Shown: positions 25,833 to 34,644, numbered from the stretch's first letter. The stretch is 64,000 bases of DNA from Streptomyces sp. CB09001 (GCF_003369795.1 NZ_CP026730.1:4703001-4767000); one strand, 5' to 3'. Notes: generated by a model from the letters alone, not told the origin. A program made the numbers and translations.

Positions 25833-26372
25833 ATGAGGAAGCGCATGCACCCTCGCTCACGTCCTGCCCGCACAGCCCTGATGGCCCTCGCCGCACTGAC
25901 GGCCCTCACGACGACCGCGTGCGGCAGCACCCAGGAAACGGACGACGAGTCACCGCGAGCGCCCCAGGACCGCCCCACGACGTCCCGCCCCGCACCGGAG
26001 CCCCCCTCCTCCCCGTCACCGGCGGACGGCACCGACGTCAGCGCCTGCACCGACGGCGACTGCGAGATCGCGGTGACCGAGCCCGTGACCATCCACTTCC
26101 GGGGACCGGGCGACGACGGCCGGGCAACGCTCTTGGTGACGACCGTCGGCCCGAACGAGATCGAGTACGAGGTGAAGTCCGGCAACACCCGGTCCAAGGG
26201 CGGCGCGAGCGGCCCGGGCCAAGGCTGCCTCACCTACCTCCGCGATCGCGGCAGCGGCAACTCCTGCGGCACCCTCGACAGCGCCCGCCCGAGCCCGCGG
26301 CCCGACGCCGTGGTGATCCAGGCGACGACGGGCCCGGACGGCACGGCACTCCTCCACATCGTCTCGCCCTGA
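25833..26372 (+). CDS. Small lipoprotein, last gene of the Tad locus
   Basis: The product has 179 residues with a lipobox LTTTAC (Cys30), a long Pro/Ser/Glu linker (about 35-65) and a compact domain with two cysteine pairs (SACTDGDCEIAV and GCLTYLRDRGSGNSCGTL). The domain has an EPVTIHFRG strand pattern. It begins six bases after the OmpA-type gene stop and is convergent with the next gene. No known function is recognised. Position suggests an envelope accessory of the pilus. Confidence 0.7.
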   Translation: MRKRMHPRSRPARTALMALAALTALTTTACGSTQETDDESPRAPQDRPTTSRPAPEPPSSPSPADGTDVSACTDGDCEIAVTEPVTIHFRGPGDDGRATLLVTTVGPNEIEYEVKSGNTRSKGGASGPGQGCLTYLRDRGSGNSCGTLDSARPSPRPDAVVIQATTGPDGTALLHIVSP

Positions 26373-26392
26373 GAAAGTTCCCCTCGCGTACG

Positions 26393-27223
26393 TCACCCCG
26401 TGGTGACGTCGATCAGCAGGTTCTTCCGTGCGGTCGCGAACAGGCGGGTCTGCTCGGCCAGCCGCTGCGAGGTCGCCTCGGTGTCAACCAGCAGTTGGTA
26501 CACGTGGCCTGCCTTCCCGGCGACGAAGACCTCCAGGCGCTTGCGCGGTTCGCTCTGCTTCTCCCAGTGGTAGTCGATCTCCAGCCAGAGAGCGTCCCGA
26601 CCGTTCTGGCGCGTCTTGTGCGTGGTGACCTCCACGTCGGCCATCGACGACTCGGAGGTGTCGCGATACCAGTCCAGCTGCCCCGCGGAGGCCGCCCGAG
26701 CGGTTGAGCCGTACGTCCTGTCCCGCTTGACGGTCAGGTCGTACACGCCGTCCGGGGAACCCCAAGAGCTCTGCAGCTCACTGGCGGGCTTCTTGCCCCA
26801 TCCGTCCGGTCGACCGAAGCAGACGGTCAGGGCGGGGACCTCGATCCGCCGCCACCCCTTGGGAAGAGACGACGAGCAGGACGAGGCGGCAGCCGAAGCC
26901 GAAGCCGAAGGCACCATCGAAGAAGGCGCCGCAGAGGAAGCCGTATCCGCATCCGAAGCCATATCCGAAGCCGAAGGCGAAGCCGTATCCCAAGTCGTAT
27001 CCGAAGCCGAAGTCGTATCGGAAGCCGAAGGCGACGCGGCTGGGGCTGCATCGGAAGACGAGCCGGAGTTCGCCACGCTCCGACCGATCGGCGAAGAGTT
27101 CCCGATCAGAGGTATCCCGAAGACCGCCAGGAGGAGCCCCGCGACGGCCGTGATCGCCGAGACCACGGCCGCCACCTCCCCCATCCGCCGCCCTGGCGAG
27201 GCGCCGCCACCCGAACCGCTCAA
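26393..27223 (-). CDS. Single-pass membrane protein with Ser/Ala/Asp repeat stalk
   Basis: The product has 276 residues with one membrane segment (about 17-42; VAAVVSAITAVAGLLLAVFGIPLIG), then a low-complexity stalk (about 50-115) of SASDT/SDTAS-type repeats, and a C-terminal globular domain (about 118-276; LPKGWRRIEVP, FGRPDGWGKKP, LEIDYHWEKQSEPRKRLEVF). The stalk is encoded by degenerate 6- and 9-base repeats. The domain resembles extracellular domains of actinobacterial serine/threonine-kinase-associated proteins, but no kinase is present. It is convergent with the Tad lipoprotein and divergent from the AraC gene. Confidence 0.65.
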   Translation of the reverse strand: MSGSGGGASPGRRMGEVAAVVSAITAVAGLLLAVFGIPLIGNSSPIGRSVANSGSSSDAAPAASPSASDTTSASDTTWDTASPSASDMASDADTASSAAPSSMVPSASASAAASSCSSSLPKGWRRIEVPALTVCFGRPDGWGKKPASELQSSWGSPDGVYDLTVKRDRTYGSTARAASAGQLDWYRDTSESSMADVEVTTHKTRQNGRDALWLEIDYHWEKQSEPRKRLEVFVAGKAGHVYQLLVDTEATSQRLAEQTRLFATARKNLLIDVTTG

Positions 27224-27419
27224 AACTCCTACCGAGCCTCTCTGTCACCAATCGGGCTCACTACCGTCAGGTACACCCGCACCCCCTGTCCTCGGCCGAG
27301 CGTGCAGACTTCCTTGACGATCGGTGCACCACCGCCGGAACTGACCGGCCGAGCGCTCCCGCGGGGCCGGACAGCGGCGGACAATGCCGGGAGACGAGCG
27401 ACAGCGGTGGGGGACAGCG

Positions 27420-28430
27420 ATGGAGCAGACCGGAACGGGGGAGGCTTCGGTGTTCCTCTCCACGGACAACGTGAGCGGCCCGGAGGGGTTCGGCTGGTGG
27501 GGTGACATGGTCAGCAGGGCGGTGATGCCGGTGTCGATGGCCAGCGAACACGCAGACCGCTTCAAGGGCGAGGTCACCATGCTGGGACTGGTGGACACCG
27601 ACTTCTCGGCCTTCTCCTTCTCCCCGATGTCGGCGCGCCGAACCCCGGACCACATCCGCGCGTCCGACCCGGAGAACTACTACCTCTTCCTCGTCCACGG
27701 CAGCCCGATCGGCCTGGAGCAGCGCCGCAACAACGCCCTCCTCCGCGCGGGAGACGTGGCCCTGTTCGACACCTCACAGCCGCTGGCCTGCGAGTTCCAG
27801 GATCAGGGCCGCCCCTCGCGGGTGAGCGTGCTGCGGCTGCCCCGAGCCGCCCTGCCCTTGCCCGGCGACAAAACGGACCGCCTGGTGGCCACGCCGCTGC
27901 CGGCCCGCACCGGTTCGGGCGCGCTGCTCACCGCCTACCTGGCCGGATTACGGGAGAACGCCGCGCACTGCGGTCCGACGGAGCTGCGCCGCCTGGGAAC
28001 CACGGCCCTGGAACTCGCGGTCACCTTCCTCGCCGCCCGCCTCGACACACCTCCGGCGATACCGGTCGAGAGCCGCAGGCGGGTACTCCTCGCCCGTATA
28101 AACGCCTACATCGACCACAACCTGCACGATCCGGACCTGGGTCCGGCGACGACGGCCGCCCACCACCACATCTCGATACGCCTGCTGCACGCCCTCTTCG
28201 AGGAGGAGCCGGAAACGGTCAGCGCCACGATCCGCCGCCGCAGACTCGAACGCACCCGGACCGACCTCGGCGACCCCCGCCTACGGCACCGCACGATCGG
28301 CGAGACAGCCGCCCGATGGGGTTTCCGCCACCCCGCCGCCTTCAGCCGCACCTTCCGCGAGGCATACGGCATCTCCCCGACCGAAGCCCGGACTGCACTC
28401 CACGACAAACAGCTCCGCACTCCCCGCTGA
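27420..28430 (+). CDS. AraC-family regulator with a TTA codon
   Basis: The protein has 336 residues from the ATG at 27420 (GGGGGAC upstream). An N-terminal AraC_binding_2-type domain (YYLFLVHGSPIGLEQRRNNALLRAGDVALFDTSQPL) precedes a C-terminal AraC helix-turn-helix pair (about 230-330) with IAYIDHNL-like and TIGETAARWGFRHPAAFSRTFREAYGISPTEAR segments. Codon 177 is TTA (27948-27950), so full-length protein should need the bldA leucyl-tRNA. It follows the pilus locus and is a candidate local regulator, but its target is unknown. Confidence 0.87.
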   Translation: MEQTGTGEASVFLSTDNVSGPEGFGWWGDMVSRAVMPVSMASEHADRFKGEVTMLGLVDTDFSAFSFSPMSARRTPDHIRASDPENYYLFLVHGSPIGLEQRRNNALLRAGDVALFDTSQPLACEFQDQGRPSRVSVLRLPRAALPLPGDKTDRLVATPLPARTGSGALLTAYLAGLRENAAHCGPTELRRLGTTALELAVTFLAARLDTPPAIPVESRRRVLLARINAYIDHNLHDPDLGPATTAAHHHISIRLLHALFEEEPETVSATIRRRRLERTRTDLGDPRLRHRTIGETAARWGFRHPAAFSRTFREAYGISPTEARTALHDKQLRTPR

Positions 28431-28565
28431 GGACCGGGACGTCGATCCGCGTCACAGTGAAGCGGGCCGGGCGGCGACATGGCATCGAGCGGAGGAGCAG
28501 CCGACGCGACGAGACCGAACGACAAGGGACTGCGCCCCCGCCGGCCTTTGTGTGTTGGGGGGAGC

Positions 28566-29102
28566 ATGAGAACGCTTGACGTACTGAGGCTGATGGGACG
28601 CAGAGAAGCGCTGCGGTGTTTGGCGGTAGGTGCCACGGCGGCCGCGGTCGGCGCGTGCGGCGGCCATGGTTCCGGTGGCGGCCCCGTGGGGCGGGCGCTC
28701 CGGGACTACGCCGTCGGCGACTGGGCGGCCACGATGACCGGGGGCCGCGAGGGGGCATTCACGATCACCTCGGACGGCAGGTGGTCGGAGACGGTCCTGG
28801 GCCTTTCGGGCCGGTGGAAGCTGGACTCCAGCGGCCTCACCGTCATCTCTGACGGCCTGGACAGCGAAGACCTCGTGGACAAGCCGTATCTCGTGCCAGA
28901 CGTGCCGAGCCAGGCGTCAGCCGCGCTGTCGAAGAGCTACACCACGGTCGGCGGATGGGGCAGTGACCACGACGGCGACGTCATCGTGCGCACCGAACGG
29001 GGCACGGTGATCCTGACCTTCCCACGCAAGGGCTCGGGCGGTATGGATGACCACGTCGTGAGACTGACGAAGATGCCTCAGCCAACGCAGGAGGCCCCCT
29101 GA
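28566..29102 (+). CDS. Tat-type lipoprotein of unknown function
   Basis: The product has 178 residues. The leader contains a twin-arginine-like GRREAL motif followed by a hydrophobic stretch and the lipobox VGAC (Cys31). The mature domain (about 45-175) has a WAATMTGGREGAFTITSDGRW start and repeated beta strands with GxW patterns, suggesting a small lipocalin- or beta-barrel-like fold. A GGGGAG site precedes the ATG. It ends 28 bases from the convergent DUF192 gene. No function can be assigned. Confidence 0.7.
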   Translation: MRTLDVLRLMGRREALRCLAVGATAAAVGACGGHGSGGGPVGRALRDYAVGDWAATMTGGREGAFTITSDGRWSETVLGLSGRWKLDSSGLTVISDGLDSEDLVDKPYLVPDVPSQASAALSKSYTTVGGWGSDHDGDVIVRTERGTVILTFPRKGSGGMDDHVVRLTKMPQPTQEAP

Positions 29103-29130
29103 TGCGGCACACCGCCCCGCGCCCCCGTAC

Positions 29131-29517
29131 TCACCGACGCGTTCCCCCCTCGACCTCGACCTCGACCCAGGACCCCACTCGCAGCCCCCACCCGGCCATG
29201 GCCCCGGCTTCGGCCTCGAGCACGTGCCGCGCCCGCAACCGGGGCAGCCCCAGCCTGCCCGGCCGCATCGTGCGCACGGCGATGACGGCGAGCCTCCGGT
29301 CGAGGTAGGCCACGTCGATGGCCATCCGCATCCGGAACGTGTGCACACTGCTGGCGGGGCTCAGCAGCATCGCCCCGTCGACCGAATCGCGCCCCAACAG
29401 CCCCTTGGTCCGCGCACGGTACGAGCTTGCGACCTCCAGCGGAATGCGAACCTCCTCGCCGTCCGGCTCCACCACGGCCAAGACCCCCGTCCCGTCCCGC
29501 CACCGCCGCCGTCCCAT
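29131..29517 (-). CDS. DUF192 family protein
   Basis: The protein has 128 residues with the DUF192 core: SSYRARTKGLLGRDSVDGAML, then SSVHTFRMRMAIDVAYLDR and the late AGWGLRVGSWVEV segment. There is no signal peptide in this version. The family is widespread, has a solved fold, and lacks a settled function. In streptomycetes, DUF192 genes are often found beside Tad loci, and this one lies about 3 kb downstream of the last pilus gene. Confidence 0.85.
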   Translation of the reverse strand: MGRRRWRDGTGVLAVVEPDGEEVRIPLEVASSYRARTKGLLGRDSVDGAMLLSPASSVHTFRMRMAIDVAYLDRRLAVIAVRTMRPGRLGLPRLRARHVLEAEAGAMAGWGLRVGSWVEVEVEGGTRR

Positions 29518-29760
29518 GCAGATGCCCTCCCTACGGCCCCGTCGCTCCCGTTGAAGGTATCCGCCCGGAGTGGATGACCGCCGGACCCCTTTGCTGCTTC
29601 CGGTGCGTTACGGACCCGTTATGGCCCAAGAAGCCGCAAGTGCAGTGGTTTTGAACTCCCGGGTGGCCGGGGAGAGACAGGTGTCACCCTGGTGCCGCCC
29701 GTCCCCGGTGGATAGCGTTGCTTCGCTGAAGAGAAGCCTCGTCCCACCCAGGAGCCGACA

Positions 29761-30423
29761 GTGAATCGCCGCCGCCCCACCCTCCTCGCAGCGCTCACAC
29801 TGACCGCCACAGCGGCCTTGACGCTCTCCGCGTGCGGCAGCGACGACGACAGCCCGGACAAGGGGGAGGACAAGATCGCGGGGGCGGACACGAGCAGCGA
29901 ACCGTCAATGTCGCCCAGCGAAACGGCTACGGTCCAGCCGGAGCGGCCGGAGATCACATTGCCGGCCGACGTGACGTACAAGTTCGAGTGGGGCAAGACC
30001 GGTGATCCGGTCAAGGATGCCGTGCTGCACGATGCCGAACAGCGCATCAGGGCTGTGGACATGGCCATTGCCGAGCAGGACCCACTGCACAAGGCGTATC
30101 GCTTCTACTCGGAAGGCGAGGCGGCCGCGGGGAGTGAGAAGTACATTCGGGATTTCGTGGACCACAAGGCTCGTACAACGGGTGTGACCCGCTACTACAA
30201 GGAAAGCGTGGACGCCAAGGACGACGGTACCGCCGCCCTGGTGTACTGCGAGGACCAGAGTAAGTCGTTCAACAAGTTCCTCAAGACTGGGAAGGCTGAC
30301 GTCACGTCGGTGACGAAGGACAGCTACGTCCTGTATGCGAGCACGCTGCGCAAGAACAGCGAGGGCGTCTGGGTGACGGAGCGACTGGTTTCGGAACGGG
30401 GGAGTGCGAAGTGCCAGCCATGA
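29761..30423 (+). CDS. Lipoprotein paired with a secreted protein
   Basis: The product has 220 residues with a GTG start, lipobox LSAC (Cys25), an acidic linker (to about 60) and a domain with KFEWGKTGDPVKDAVLHDAE, a central helix and VYCEDQSKSFNKF. The layout (a small alpha/beta domain counting ions of Lys/Asp, ending VTERLVSERGSAKC) fits the actinobacterial NTF2-like lipoproteins, though that assignment is tentative. It overlaps the next gene by 13 bases, so the pair is co-translated. GC3 is below the local average. Confidence 0.72.
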   Translation: MNRRRPTLLAALTLTATAALTLSACGSDDDSPDKGEDKIAGADTSSEPSMSPSETATVQPERPEITLPADVTYKFEWGKTGDPVKDAVLHDAEQRIRAVDMAIAEQDPLHKAYRFYSEGEAAAGSEKYIRDFVDHKARTTGVTRYYKESVDAKDDGTAALVYCEDQSKSFNKFLKTGKADVTSVTKDSYVLYASTLRKNSEGVWVTERLVSERGSAKCQP

Positions 30424-31442
30424 ATCGCCGAAATGTTTTGATACTGCCTGTGGGGCTCGCCGCCCTGTTCCTCGTTACCACTGCCCCAGCCCATGCGGAG
30501 AAGGGATTTGGTGGAGCGACGGACGGGCAGACGGAGCAGCATGCCGATACCGGTGACGACGGCACCGTTTCCGTCACCGTAGGTGGTGTCGTCTTCGACC
30601 GTTCGAAGAACGGTAGTGGTGATTCGGTTGGGCCGGTGACGTCGTCGACGTCATGGAGTCCACCGGCGTGTTGGTATGCCCCGAAGTACACGCCCGAGGA
30701 GTTGCAGGACTACCTGGAGCCGATCTGGGAGGCCGAGTCCACGGGGTACGAGTGGGATGCCAAGCAGCGCGAGAAGTACAACGCGAAGGATGAGAAGAAG
30801 GGCTTCAACAAGGACAAGACCGGCAAGGGTTTCTGGTGGGGTTCGTATGTGAATGAGAGCTTCCCGCCGGGCTGGGACAAGTGCGACACGGACTACTTCT
30901 GGGTGGACGCGGGTGATCCACCGCCTGCGGACAAGGAGAACGCCGTGACCCCGGAGGTTCTCGCCGAGCTCGCCTACGCCGAGATCCGGGTCCCCGGCAC
31001 CGAGGTGACGCTGGCGCCTGCCGAGGCGACCAAGGTGAACCTTCCGACGTGGGCGTGGCTGGACGGTGCCGAGTTCAAGCCGGTGTCTGTCACCGCGTCC
31101 GTGGAGGAGATCGGGATCAACGCGACGGCCACGGCGGAGCCGGTGTCGCTGCGGATCGAACCGGGCACCCCGGATGCCGAGATCTACCCGGCGTCAGGGG
31201 TCTGCGAGATCAAGGACGGCCGTATCGGCGCTCCGTACGAGAAGGGGAGGGCGGACGACACGCCGCCGTGCGGGGTGAAGTACCTGCGTTCCTCGGGTGA
31301 GGGGACCTTCCCGCTTCAGGCGACCGTCACCTGGGAGATCCACTGGACCGGCAGTGGCGGCGCGGGAGGAGACCTCCCCGACGGTACGTTCGGCGCCACG
31401 CAAGATGTCGTCGTGCAGGAGATCCAGGCCGTCAACCGCTGA
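30411..31442 (+). CDS. Secreted protein of unknown function, partner of the upstream lipoprotein
   Basis: The product has 343 residues. The GTG at 30411 has GGGGGAG six bases upstream and is preferred to the ATG at 30420. The signal peptide has NRRNVLILPVGLAALF, a twin-arginine-like leader, with cleavage after AHA. The mature part has aromatic-rich PACWYAPKYTPEELQDYLEPIW and GFWWGSYVNES segments, then a beta-rich half (about 180-340; EVTLAPAEATKVNLPTWAWL). Such proteins are sometimes labelled 'ATP/GTP-binding' in Streptomyces, but no P-loop is visible here. It probably works in the envelope together with the lipoprotein. Confidence 0.72.
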   Translation: MPAMNRRNVLILPVGLAALFLVTTAPAHAEKGFGGATDGQTEQHADTGDDGTVSVTVGGVVFDRSKNGSGDSVGPVTSSTSWSPPACWYAPKYTPEELQDYLEPIWEAESTGYEWDAKQREKYNAKDEKKGFNKDKTGKGFWWGSYVNESFPPGWDKCDTDYFWVDAGDPPPADKENAVTPEVLAELAYAEIRVPGTEVTLAPAEATKVNLPTWAWLDGAEFKPVSVTASVEEIGINATATAEPVSLRIEPGTPDAEIYPASGVCEIKDGRIGAPYEKGRADDTPPCGVKYLRSSGEGTFPLQATVTWEIHWTGSGGAGGDLPDGTFGATQDVVVQEIQAVNR

Positions 31443-31526
31443 CCGGGTTGGCCGGTCCGGCGGCGGTGAGGTGGCCGGACTCGTAATGGTGTTGAACGGG
31501 GCCTCGGCCGAGGGTAGGAAGGCCGC

Positions 31527-32399
31527 ATGACTGGACTCGGTGCCGTATTCCGTCCCCAGCTCGCCCCCGAGCGGCTGCGTGCCGTGGCGCGTGTCGCCGA
31601 CGAGGTGGGCCTCGAGGAGCTGTGGCTGTGGGAGGACTGTTTCCGGGAGGGCGGGATCTCCACGGCCGCCGCCGCGCTCGCGTGGACCGAGCGGGTGCGG
31701 GTCGGGGTCGGGCTGTTGCCCGTGCCGTTGCGGAACGTGGCCGTCACCGCGATGGAGGCCGCCACGCTGCACCGGATGTTCCCCGGCCGCGCCGTCCTCG
31801 GCGTGGGACACGGGGTGCAGGACTGGATGGGACAGGTCGGGGCCCGGGCCGAGTCGCCCCTGACGCTGCTGCGGGAGCATCTCGTGGCGCTGCGGGCGTT
31901 GTTGAGGGGAGAGCGGGTGACGTCGACGGGGCGCTACGTCCGACTCGACGACGTCGCGCTCGACTGGCCGCCGGAGCAGGCCGTCGAGGTGCTCGCCGGC
32001 GCCACCGGGCCCCGCTCGCTGCGGCTGGCCGGTGAGGCCGCCGACGGGACCGTGCTCACCGCGAACACTCCGCCGGACGGGGTGCGCCGCGCCCGGCGGC
32101 TCATCGACGCAGGGCGGGCGGCGGCCGGGCGGTCGGAAGCGCACAGGGTAGTCGTGTATCTCCTCGCCGCCACCGGACCCGGCGCCGATGAACGGCTTCG
32201 GGACGAGTTGGTCGCCGAAGGTGTCGGGGACGTGCCGGATCTCGGGGTCGCCGGAGACGCGGAGGCCGTCGCCGACGCCGTGCGGCGGCTGGCCGAAGCC
32301 GGGGCCGACACCGTGATCCTCCAGCCGACCGGGGACGAACCCGACCCGGAGGGTTTCGTGCGGTTCGCCGCCGAGCGGGTCCGGCCGTTGACGGTTTAG
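31527..32399 (+). CDS. LLM-class flavin/F420-dependent oxidoreductase
   Basis: This 290-residue luciferase-like TIM-barrel protein has FRPQLAPERLRAVARVADEVG, ELWLWEDCFREGG, the TERVRVGVGLLPVPLRN strand pair and HRMFPGRAVLGVGHG, all typical of F420-dependent members in actinomycetes. The C-terminus has the AGDAEAVADAVRRLAEAGADTVIL element. Substrate is unknown. It is a single gene; the following 200 bases separate it from a convergent M24 gene. Confidence 0.88.
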   Translation: MTGLGAVFRPQLAPERLRAVARVADEVGLEELWLWEDCFREGGISTAAAALAWTERVRVGVGLLPVPLRNVAVTAMEAATLHRMFPGRAVLGVGHGVQDWMGQVGARAESPLTLLREHLVALRALLRGERVTSTGRYVRLDDVALDWPPEQAVEVLAGATGPRSLRLAGEAADGTVLTANTPPDGVRRARRLIDAGRAAAGRSEAHRVVVYLLAATGPGADERLRDELVAEGVGDVPDLGVAGDAEAVADAVRRLAEAGADTVILQPTGDEPDPEGFVRFAAERVRPLTV

Positions 32400-32401
32400 C
32401 G

Positions 32402-32596
32402 GTGGCCATGGGCGGCGCCGGGGTGCCCAGAAGGTGTGCGGGCATCCGGGAGCGGCCGGGTGCGCACCAGGCGGACCCGGAGGGTCTGCTGGGTCTGCTG
32501 GACACCGAGCCGATCTCCGGACCACTCGGCGCGGCCTTCCGGATCACCTCCTTCGCGCTCGTGGTCACGCATCCCACTGCTCCGGTGCGGGGAACC
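32402..32596 (+). other. Possible coding remnant with high GC3
   Basis: Between two convergent genes the plus frame from 32402 has a run with strong codon bias (around 32470-32570; LLGLLDTEPISGPLGAAFRI) but no recognised start or domain, and the frame then runs antisense into the M24 gene. It may be a gene fragment or chance. Confidence 0.25.
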
Positions 32597-33895
32597 TCAG
32601 GCGGGGCGGGTCGGGCTGCCCTCTGCCCGAAGGAGCCGCGCCGTGTACGGGTTCAGTTCGATGGCGTCGTCATCGCCGACGATCACGGTGCCGCCGAGGT
32701 AGGCGAGGTGTCGTCCGTAGGCGTAATTGGGCTCGAGGGCGAAGGTCATCCCCGGTTCCAGGACCATGTCGGCGGCCATGGTGGGACGGTGGTCGTCCTC
32801 GGGCGGGTAGGCACCGGCCCCGGCCATGCGGCGGCTGGCGTCGTTGGGGAAGCCGCCCGCCGCGATCATCGGGTTCAGTGTGTGGACGGCGGGGCCGAAC
32901 TCCCATCCGCCGGCGTCGGCGTACGGCTTGCGGATGTCGTCGACGGCCTCGCCGAACGTCCGGCCGGGGCGCAAGGCGTTCAGACCGGCGTCGTACGCCG
33001 CCCGCGCGACGTCGGCGGCGCGCCGGAGTTCCTCGTGCGGTTCACCGATGGTGAGGGTGACCTGGTGCTGTGTGTGGCGGCCGGCGGCATTGCTGAACAC
33101 CTCGGCGGAGACGACGTCGCCGTGCTCCAGGACACGCGGGGCCTGCGGGCGGTAGCTCCACGGCGGCGGGCCTGATGCGAGAGGGGCGGGGCCGGTCCAG
33201 AAGTGCATGGCCGCGGGGGTGGTTCCGCGGGCGTATCCCGCGGCCATTCCGGCCGCGTACACCTCGCTCTCCGGGACACCGGCGGCAGCGGTCCCGACCA
33301 TGGCGCGCACCATGGCGTCGCCGATACGCGCGGAGTGGCGCACCACGGCGATCTCCTCGGGCCCCAGCGGCATGATGAGCCGGGACAGCGCCATCCCCGC
33401 CGGTGTGAAGCGGGCGGCGGGGAAGGCGGTCCGCACGGCGTCCCAGAGGCGGTGGGGCACGATGCCCTCGGGGTGCCACGGCGGATAGGGTTCCAGCCCG
33501 ACGACCCCGACAGTGGCCTGCTCCAGCCCCAGCTCACCGAGGGCCGCGATGATCGCGCGGGAGTCGCGAGGCATGCGCAGGTTCTCCGGCGGAATCCACA
33601 CGACATCGCCCCGGCGGGCGGATTCGAGGTGGTCCTTGGTGAACATCTCCATCGGGAGCAGCGAGACCGGCTCGCCGTCGCGCGGGAAGACGACGGTGGT
33701 GCCGGCCCGGCCGTTGGTGAACCAGGTGTCGTAGGCGAACGGCGCCGGGCCGGCGTCCTCGTGCTCCCCGAAGACCAGCAGGGCGTCGATGCCCTCGCGC
33801 TCCATGAACGCCCGCGCCAGGTCCCATCGGCGGTCCCGCTCGGCCATCGAGAAGGCGGGCACGGTGCCCACGGAGATGTCGACCGCCCTCACCAC
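32597..33895 (-). CDS. M24 (Xaa-Pro peptidase/creatinase) family protein with degenerate metal site
   Basis: The product has 432 residues with the creatinase-type N-terminal domain (RRWDLARAFMEREGIDALLVFG) and the pita-bread C-terminal domain (about 180-425). Of the usual five metal ligands, His (GPAVHTLNP) and one Glu (GMTFALEPN) are recognisable. The DxG...D pair reads SAEVF...TQHQV, and the last Glu appears replaced (GGTVIVGDD). It may not be a conventional dinuclear aminopeptidase; creatinase-like or lyase activities on this fold are options. The GTG start overlaps the SDR stop by seven bases, so the two are one transcript. Confidence 0.78.
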   Translation of the reverse strand: MVRAVDISVGTVPAFSMAERDRRWDLARAFMEREGIDALLVFGEHEDAGPAPFAYDTWFTNGRAGTTVVFPRDGEPVSLLPMEMFTKDHLESARRGDVVWIPPENLRMPRDSRAIIAALGELGLEQATVGVVGLEPYPPWHPEGIVPHRLWDAVRTAFPAARFTPAGMALSRLIMPLGPEEIAVVRHSARIGDAMVRAMVGTAAAGVPESEVYAAGMAAGYARGTTPAAMHFWTGPAPLASGPPPWSYRPQAPRVLEHGDVVSAEVFSNAAGRHTQHQVTLTIGEPHEELRRAADVARAAYDAGLNALRPGRTFGEAVDDIRKPYADAGGWEFGPAVHTLNPMIAAGGFPNDASRRMAGAGAYPPEDDHRPTMAADMVLEPGMTFALEPNYAYGRHLAYLGGTVIVGDDDAIELNPYTARLLRAEGSPTRPA

Positions 33896-34644
33896 GGGAC
33901 GTCGCCGTTGCGGTCGCGGTACTGCCCGGTGGGCCCGGGCGAGGTGGTGGCGAACTCGACGATCGCGTCGGTGCCCTCCGTGACCGTCTGGGTGCCCTGG
34001 TGGTGGTTGAGGTCGGTGGCGGTGAAGCCCGGGTCGGCCAGGTTGAACCGGACGTCCGGGATGCCGTTGGCGTATTGGACGGTGAGCATGTTCAGGGCGG
34101 CCTTGGACACCGGGTACATCAGGTGGGCGACGGCCGACTCCGGCCGCTTGGGGTCCGTCGCGATCGCCAGCGACCCGGCGCCGCTGGAGACCATGACCAC
34201 CCGCGGGTCGTCCGCGGCACGCAGCAGCGGCAAGAACGCGTGGGTGACACGGACCGGACCGAACACGTTGACCCGGAAGACGGGGATGAGATCCTGCGGC
34301 AGCGTCCCCTCGGGCGGGGTCAGCCGGTCCATGGGACCGACCTGCTCACCGGTGATTCCGGCGTTGTTGATCAGGACGTCGAGTCGGGCGGTGCTGTTCC
34401 GGACCGCCCTGACGGCCGCGGCGACGGAGTCGTCCGAGGTCACGTCCAGCGGCACGAACGTCACGTCCGCGCCTTCGGCGGCGAGCCTCTCGGCGGCCTC
34501 CTGCCCGCGGGCCTCGTCGCGTGCGCCGAGGAAGACGCGCCAGCCGAGCCCGCCGAGGCGGCGGACCGTCTCGTAGCCGAGCCCCTTGTTGGCGCCGGTG
34601 ACCAGAGCGGTGGTGGTGGTCGGGGTTCCTGGTGAGTCGTTCAT
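33889..34644 (-). CDS. Short-chain dehydrogenase/reductase
   Basis: This 251-residue classical SDR has the NADP-binding TGANKGLG motif (about 17-24), LDVTSDD, NNAG, the catalytic Ser in VMVSSGAG and the YPVSK catalytic pair. There is no membrane segment. It is divergent from the XRE/MmyB regulator over 100 bases, an arrangement common in Streptomyces in which the regulator controls the reductase. It overlaps the downstream M24 gene. The substrate is unknown. Confidence 0.9.
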   Translation of the reverse strand: MNDSPGTPTTTTALVTGANKGLGYETVRRLGGLGWRVFLGARDEARGQEAAERLAAEGADVTFVPLDVTSDDSVAAAVRAVRNSTARLDVLINNAGITGEQVGPMDRLTPPEGTLPQDLIPVFRVNVFGPVRVTHAFLPLLRAADDPRVVMVSSGAGSLAIATDPKRPESAVAHLMYPVSKAALNMLTVQYANGIPDVRFNLADPGFTATDLNHHQGTQTVTEGTDAIVEFATTSPGPTGQYRDRNGDVPW

